From positions 275,577-286,513 of the forward strand of contig CAMPET010000057.1 in assembly GCA_946803715.1 (NCBI GenBank): a stretch of DNA of 10,937 nt. The letters are read 5' to 3'. The translations under genes and the position numbers were made by a program. Shown one piece after another: positions 7,825 through 10,937 of the stretch. The notes under the pieces were generated by a model. It was given only the letters and a program-made list of their open reading frames with translations, was not told the origin of the DNA and ran no database searches. The first letter of the stretch is position 1. Every line of letters starts with the position of its first letter. The stretch comes from Beroe ovata. Taxonomy: Eukaryota; Ctenophora; Nuda; Beroida; Beroidae.

Positions 7825-8617
7825 CCCATCCTTCCTTTTGATTTAGAAAAGACATCAATCTGTAGAGATAGGAAAACTGCCGAAGAATCTGTACCTGTCC
7901 TTCTATATTTTCATAAATACTGATACAGATCAATAACAACATCGTGTGGTTCCAATTGTTAGATGCCACCATCAACTCTACTTTTACTTTCTTCAGCAAT
8001 GCAAGCTGCTAAGCTTAAAAAAGTATGCTTATAGTATGCTCATAGTATGCTTCCTCATTTAGGTCTGAAAAACTGTAATAATTACCCATAGCTAACTCAT
8101 ACAATTCCATCGATAAATTTACCCCTGCCATAAGTAATTGAGGCTTGAGTGACTATTTTGATGGCAAAACTCATCACTAGAAAAACTATATCATTAGAAG
8201 TATCGAATAAGGCGATTACCTTTACCTCCGAAAGTAAAGGTTCTATCTAATCGACGTGTTTTAATGCATGAAGTACTTCAGGCTGAATGCTGATGGTGAT
8301 GATATTCATAGTATTGTAATTGATAGGAAAGAAAACGTCTCATGTCCAGGAGAAGAGGTTTATACGATTAACTTAGGAAACGTTAGCTGAATCCTTAATC
8401 GAGCCACACTAACTGATCAGCTTTACACTCAAGCCGAGCTCAGACAAACTTCGTGAAGGTTTTGAACAATTATATTTGCGATTTGCATAGATACTTTACT
8501 TCATCTTGCTGTGTCAGCTGTACCTTTCGAACAATTTTGTTTGTTCTTGAAATAAATTGACGTGTCCACGTGAGAGTAACTATAGCAGCAATTGTATAGT
8601 ATATATCGTCACATAAC
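7825..8617. other. AT-rich DNA without a supported gene
   Basis: No conserved frame or RNA gene is visible. An 11 bp unit (AGTATGCTTAT type) occurs three times at 8022-8054. A 7 bp stem, CCTTTAC with GTAAAGG, lies near 8220-8242. From about 8500 the sequence begins to resemble the repeat units to the right: CAGCTGTACC, then TTTGTTCTTGAAATAAATTGACGT. Confidence 0.55.
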
Positions 8618-8846
8618 TGTTATCATGTTACATTGTGGGCATTCTGCTACCCTTTCTTTACCGATTTCAAGGTTGCTTTCTCAGCTGAACCTAACTTGTG
8701 ATAAATGTTTGTTGTTCTTGAGATAGATTGATGTCTCATTTTGGGTATCTGCTCTATTCACTGTTCACATTTTGGGCATCCTTTTTTTCAAGGTTGCTCC
8801 CTCAGCTGTAACTAATGGATAAATGCCAAGCGAGAGTAATGAAATT
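8618..8846 (+). repeat. Left flank repeat, copy 1 (recurs at 10498-10730)
   Basis: This 229 bp segment, starting TGTTATCATGTTACATTG and ending AATGAAATT, matches 10498-10730 closely. The differences are a 4 bp AGGT insertion in the other copy and a few substitutions. Internally it consists of two diverged units beginning CATTGTGGGCAT (8631) and CATTTTGGGCAT (8768), about 137 bp apart, each followed by TTCAAGGTTGCT and CAGCTG. It directly abuts the left end of the foldback element. Confidence 0.9.
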
Positions 8847-8901
8847 GGGCAAAAGGGTCATAAGATTTGTAGATGTGTCCATTGTGTCCATCAATAAGGG
8901 A

Positions 8902-8952
8902 ATGTCTAATGCACGTCTAATGCACGTCCATTAGACGTCCATTAGACATTCC
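8902..8952. repeat. Subterminal 11 bp repeats, left arm
   Basis: Two TCTAATGCACG units are followed by two TCCATTAGACG-type units, forming a small palindromic cluster inside the left arm between AATGTCTAAT and ATTAGACATT. Subterminal repeats of this kind serve as transposase binding sites in several DNA-transposon families; that role here is inference. Confidence 0.75.
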
Positions 8953-9708
8953 GCTCGGTATGAAAATTTGGTATTTTTGTCCATTGCACACCAGTGGACA
9001 CAATGGCCACAATTTGTGCATTTTCGATGTCTAATGGACATGTTCAATGGACACAATGGACATCGATCTTGTGCATCTGGGTGGACACAATGGACACATC
9101 TACAAATCTTCCCTTGTTGATGGACATCAAACTGGTATTTTAGTCTAATGGACACAATGGGCAAACATTGATCAATGGACACAATGGACACAGTGTGTCC
9201 AATACACATGTACATTAGACACACTTGATACATTACGTCTATTGAACACAGAATGCCCACTGGACATAATTTGGCTAATAGACGGATTATGTTGTGCCCA
9301 ATGGACAAATTTTGTTTAATAAACGTATTGTGCACAATAGACGTAGTGGTATTGTGTACTGTGTACGTCAAGTGAACAATAGACATATTGTGTTCAGTGG
9401 ACATGATGAATCCAATAGAGGCAACGTATCAAGTGTGTCTAATGTACATGTGTATTGGACACACTGTGTCCATTGTGTCCATTGATCAATGTTCGCCCAT
9501 ACTGTCCATTAGACTAAAATACCAGTTTGATGTCCATCATCAAGGGAAGATTTGTAGATGTGTCCATTGTGTCCACCCAGATGCACAAGATCGATGTCCA
9601 TTGTGTCCATTGAACATGTCCATTAGACATCCAAAAAGGCACAAATTGTGGCCATTGTGTCCACTGGTGTGCAATGGACAAAAATACCAAATTTTCATAC
9701 TGAGTGGA

Positions 9709-9780
9709 ATGTCTAATGGACGTCTAATGGACGTCTAATGGACGTTTAATGGACGTGCATTAGACGTGCATTAGACATTC
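9709..9780. repeat. Subterminal 11 bp repeats, right arm (expanded)
   Basis: The counterpart of the left-arm cluster carries four TCTAATGGACG-type units (one with TTTAAT) followed by two GTGCATTAGAC units, so it is two units longer than the left arm. It is the main length difference between the arms and points to slippage or unequal exchange. Confidence 0.75.
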
Positions 9781-9833
9781 CCTTATTGATGAACACAATG
9801 GACACATCTACAAATCTTATGACCCTTTTGCCC

Positions 9834-9997
9834 GTAGGTATATTGTACACCGTGAATGCAATCTCATTTCTGTTCACATCTTGGTCAAGCTGTTTTCGTT
9901 ATTTGTAAGGTGACTCTCTCTGCTCTGCCTTCTGTATAACTGTACAATGTGTATTGGGTGTTGCAATAAATTGATGTACCTATGTCAAGTGATAAGC
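9834..9997 (+). repeat. Right flank repeat, copy 1 (recurs at 10774-10937)
   Basis: This 164 bp segment, from GTAGGTATATTGTACACCGTG to GTCAAGTGATAAGC, matches 10774-10937 at equal length with few substitutions. It is itself a diverged member of the neighbouring unit family: AAGGTGACTCTCTCTGCTCTGCC, then GCAATAAATTGATGT, parallel to AAGGTTGCTTTCTCAGCTG, then GAGATAGATTGATGT at 8670-8733. It directly abuts the right end of the foldback element. Confidence 0.9.
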
Positions 9998-10422
9998 GTA
10001 AAAGTATGCGTAAAACATGTTCACCGTGTAATCACTCAAATTTCTCACATCAGATACTCAGCTTGCTGCACAGTTTGGGCATTCTTTTCAGANCTCCTTC
10101 GATTCTTATCTCCAATCCCCCCGTCTCTCTAAACTGTGAAGCTCAGAATTCCGGAGTTCTGGGACTCTGGGTGGCCCAGCCTTGCAGTTGTAATCTGCGA
10201 GGGGTACGGTGGGCCGAAACTCCTCCGTTCTCTCTTGCCACCTGCTGATACTGAGATCCGAATCGCAGTTGACAGGAGAGGGCCTTACATCTGTAGGGTA
10301 ACCGCTGATGATTCACAGTTTAGATTCTTCCCTCTCATGCCAATCTTTGGATTAGAAAATCGATATCCAGTATTTTGCTATGTCTGCAGTATACCCATGC
10401 ACCTCTATTGATAAGACTTTGG
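9998..10422. other. Unrecognised segment between repeats, with an N at 10093
   Basis: Up to 10092 the sequence resembles the local unit family (TTTGGGCATTCTTTTCA at 10074-10090). It breaks at the N and continues in a more GC-balanced segment, 10094-10422, unlike its surroundings. Overlapping open stretches on the plus strand run to 10248 and 10411, but the predicted peptides match nothing I know, and one frame crosses the N. A near-palindrome, CAGAATTCCGGAGTTCTG, lies at 10144-10161. This may be a fragment of an unidentified repeat or a contig junction. Confidence 0.5.
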
Positions 10423-10497
10423 ATTAGACGTGCATTAGACATTCCCTTATTGATGGACACAATGGACACACCTACAGATCTTATGACCCTTTTGCCC
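10423..10497. mobile_element. Solo right terminus of the foldback element (75 bp)
   Basis: The sequence matches 9759-9833 over 75 bp without gaps and with three substitutions, and ends at the same terminal TTTTGCCC. Nothing else of the element is present to its left. Its terminus directly abuts the first base of the second left-flank repeat at 10498, whereas copy 1 of that flank (8618) has unrelated sequence at the same place. Confidence 0.9.
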
Positions 10498-10937
10498 TGT
10501 TATCATGTTACATTGTGGGCATTCTGCTACCCTTTCTTTACCGATTTCAAGGTTGCTTTCTCAGCTGCACCTAACTTGTGATAAATGTTTGTTGTTCTTG
10601 AAATAGATTGATGTCTCATTTTGGGTAGGTATCTGCTCTGTTCACTGTTCACATTTTGGGCATCCTTTTTTTCAAGGTTGCTCTCTCAGCTGTTACTAAT
10701 TGATAAATGCCAAGCGAGAGTAATCAAATTGTAAAGTAATCATGTTGTAAAGCATTAATACCGTGTATATCACGTAGATATATAGTACACCGTGTATTCA
10801 ATCTCATTTCTGTTCACATCTTGGTCGAGCTGTTTTCGTTATTTGTAAGGTGACTCTCTCTGCTCTGCCTTGTGTATAACTGTACAATGTGTATTGGGTG
10901 TTGCAATAGATTGATGCACCTATGTCAAGTGATAAGC
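10498..10937 (+). repeat. Second copy of the flank repeat, without the foldback element
   Basis: Positions 10498-10730 repeat 8618-8846, and 10774-10937 repeat 9834-9997. In place of the 987 bp element there are only 43 bp (10731-10773), containing TTGTAAAG twice (10729-10736 and 10745-10752). The copy reaches the window edge and probably continues. It acts as a related empty site that defines the ends of the element. Confidence 0.9.

Larger units (their letters stand above)
8847..9833. mobile_element. 987 bp foldback / MITE-like inverted-repeat element
   Basis: The sequence reads nearly the same on both strands. It begins GGGCAAAAGGGTCATAAG and ends with the exact reverse complement. The outermost 75 bp of the two arms differ at one position; high similarity continues for roughly 430 bp per arm and falls off in the inner ~80 bp. 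The centre is the palindrome ATTGTGCACAAT at 9327-9338. The arms are built from short words, GTCTAATGGAC (11 bp) and ATTGTGTCC (9 bp). A 29 bp sequence near each terminus (8862-8890 and 9790-9818) also occurs inverted inside the same arm (9082-9110 and 9547-9575). No transposase is encoded; long frames on both strands are mirror translations of the arms. Known foldback and long-TIR elements have this shape and rely on transposase in trans. No clear target-site duplication is seen. The arms' similarity implies a recent origin or arm homogenisation. Confidence 0.9.

Noticed and set aside
7644-7999. Two short minus-strand frames
   Set aside because: The first lies inside the tandem duplication and the other in AT-rich DNA; neither has a recognisable motif.
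8931-9404. 157-codon Cys/His-rich frame on the minus strand as a zinc-finger-like gene
   Set aside because: It is a translation of one arm of the palindrome, and the other arm gives nearly the same peptide on the opposite strand. The Cys pattern follows from short DNA repeats.
9388-9738. 116-codon Cys-rich frame on the plus strand
   Set aside because: It is the mirror of the frame in the left arm and has no independent support.
8902-9780. Regular short repeats as a CRISPR array
   Set aside because: The units are 9-11 bp, contiguous and without spacers, and lie inside a eukaryotic inverted-repeat element.
9982-10411. Overlapping plus-strand frames of 88 and 91 codons
   Set aside because: One crosses the N at 10093; neither gives a recognisable protein, and no splice or start context supports them.

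Overview
This is eukaryotic, almost certainly metazoan, nuclear DNA. It is AT-rich with long intergenic stretches, carries CA/GT microsatellites and other repeats, and contains two 14-3-3 genes, one of them with four GT-AG introns. A marine invertebrate fits best. A sponge or another early-branching animal is a guess from the short introns and gene spacing; the window alone does not prove it. There are no rRNA or tRNA genes, CRISPR arrays or prokaryotic features that I can support.

Layout. 1-1064: a CA microsatellite, then a ~487 bp sequence present twice in tandem with a single N exactly at the junction. 1065-2100: AT-rich DNA with no gene I can support. 2130-2410: alternating purine-pyrimidine (Z-DNA-prone) tracts just past the 3' end of the first gene. 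2446-4055 (minus): 14-3-3 gene A, five coding exons, 249 residues. 4056-5288: AT-rich intergenic DNA with the probable 3' UTR of gene B and the 5' region of gene A. 5289-6014 (minus): 14-3-3 gene B, one uninterrupted coding exon, 241 residues. 6015-6960: upstream region of gene B, with possible 5' UTR splice sites and a CpG-dense, promoter-like block. 7049-7263: five copies of a short motif containing CACGTG. 7291-7824: a second ~265 bp tandem duplication, again associated with single Ns. 7825-8617: AT-rich DNA with no gene seen. 8618-10937: a repeat neighbourhood dominated by a 987 bp near-perfect inverted repeat (foldback or MITE-like element, 8847-9833) set in a flanking sequence that recurs 1.9 kb later without the element.

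How the parts relate. The two 14-3-3 genes are same-strand neighbours; gene B lies upstream of gene A in the direction of transcription. Both keep the basic phosphopeptide pocket and the C-terminal groove helix, so both should be working phospho-Ser/Thr adaptor proteins that form dimers. They differ in intron content, codon composition and N-terminal dimer-interface residues, so they look like old paralogs or a gene and an intron-less derivative. The most striking structural feature is the foldback element with its empty-site relative. The main caution is that single Ns sit at repeat boundaries, so some apparent tandem duplications may be unmerged allelic contig ends.
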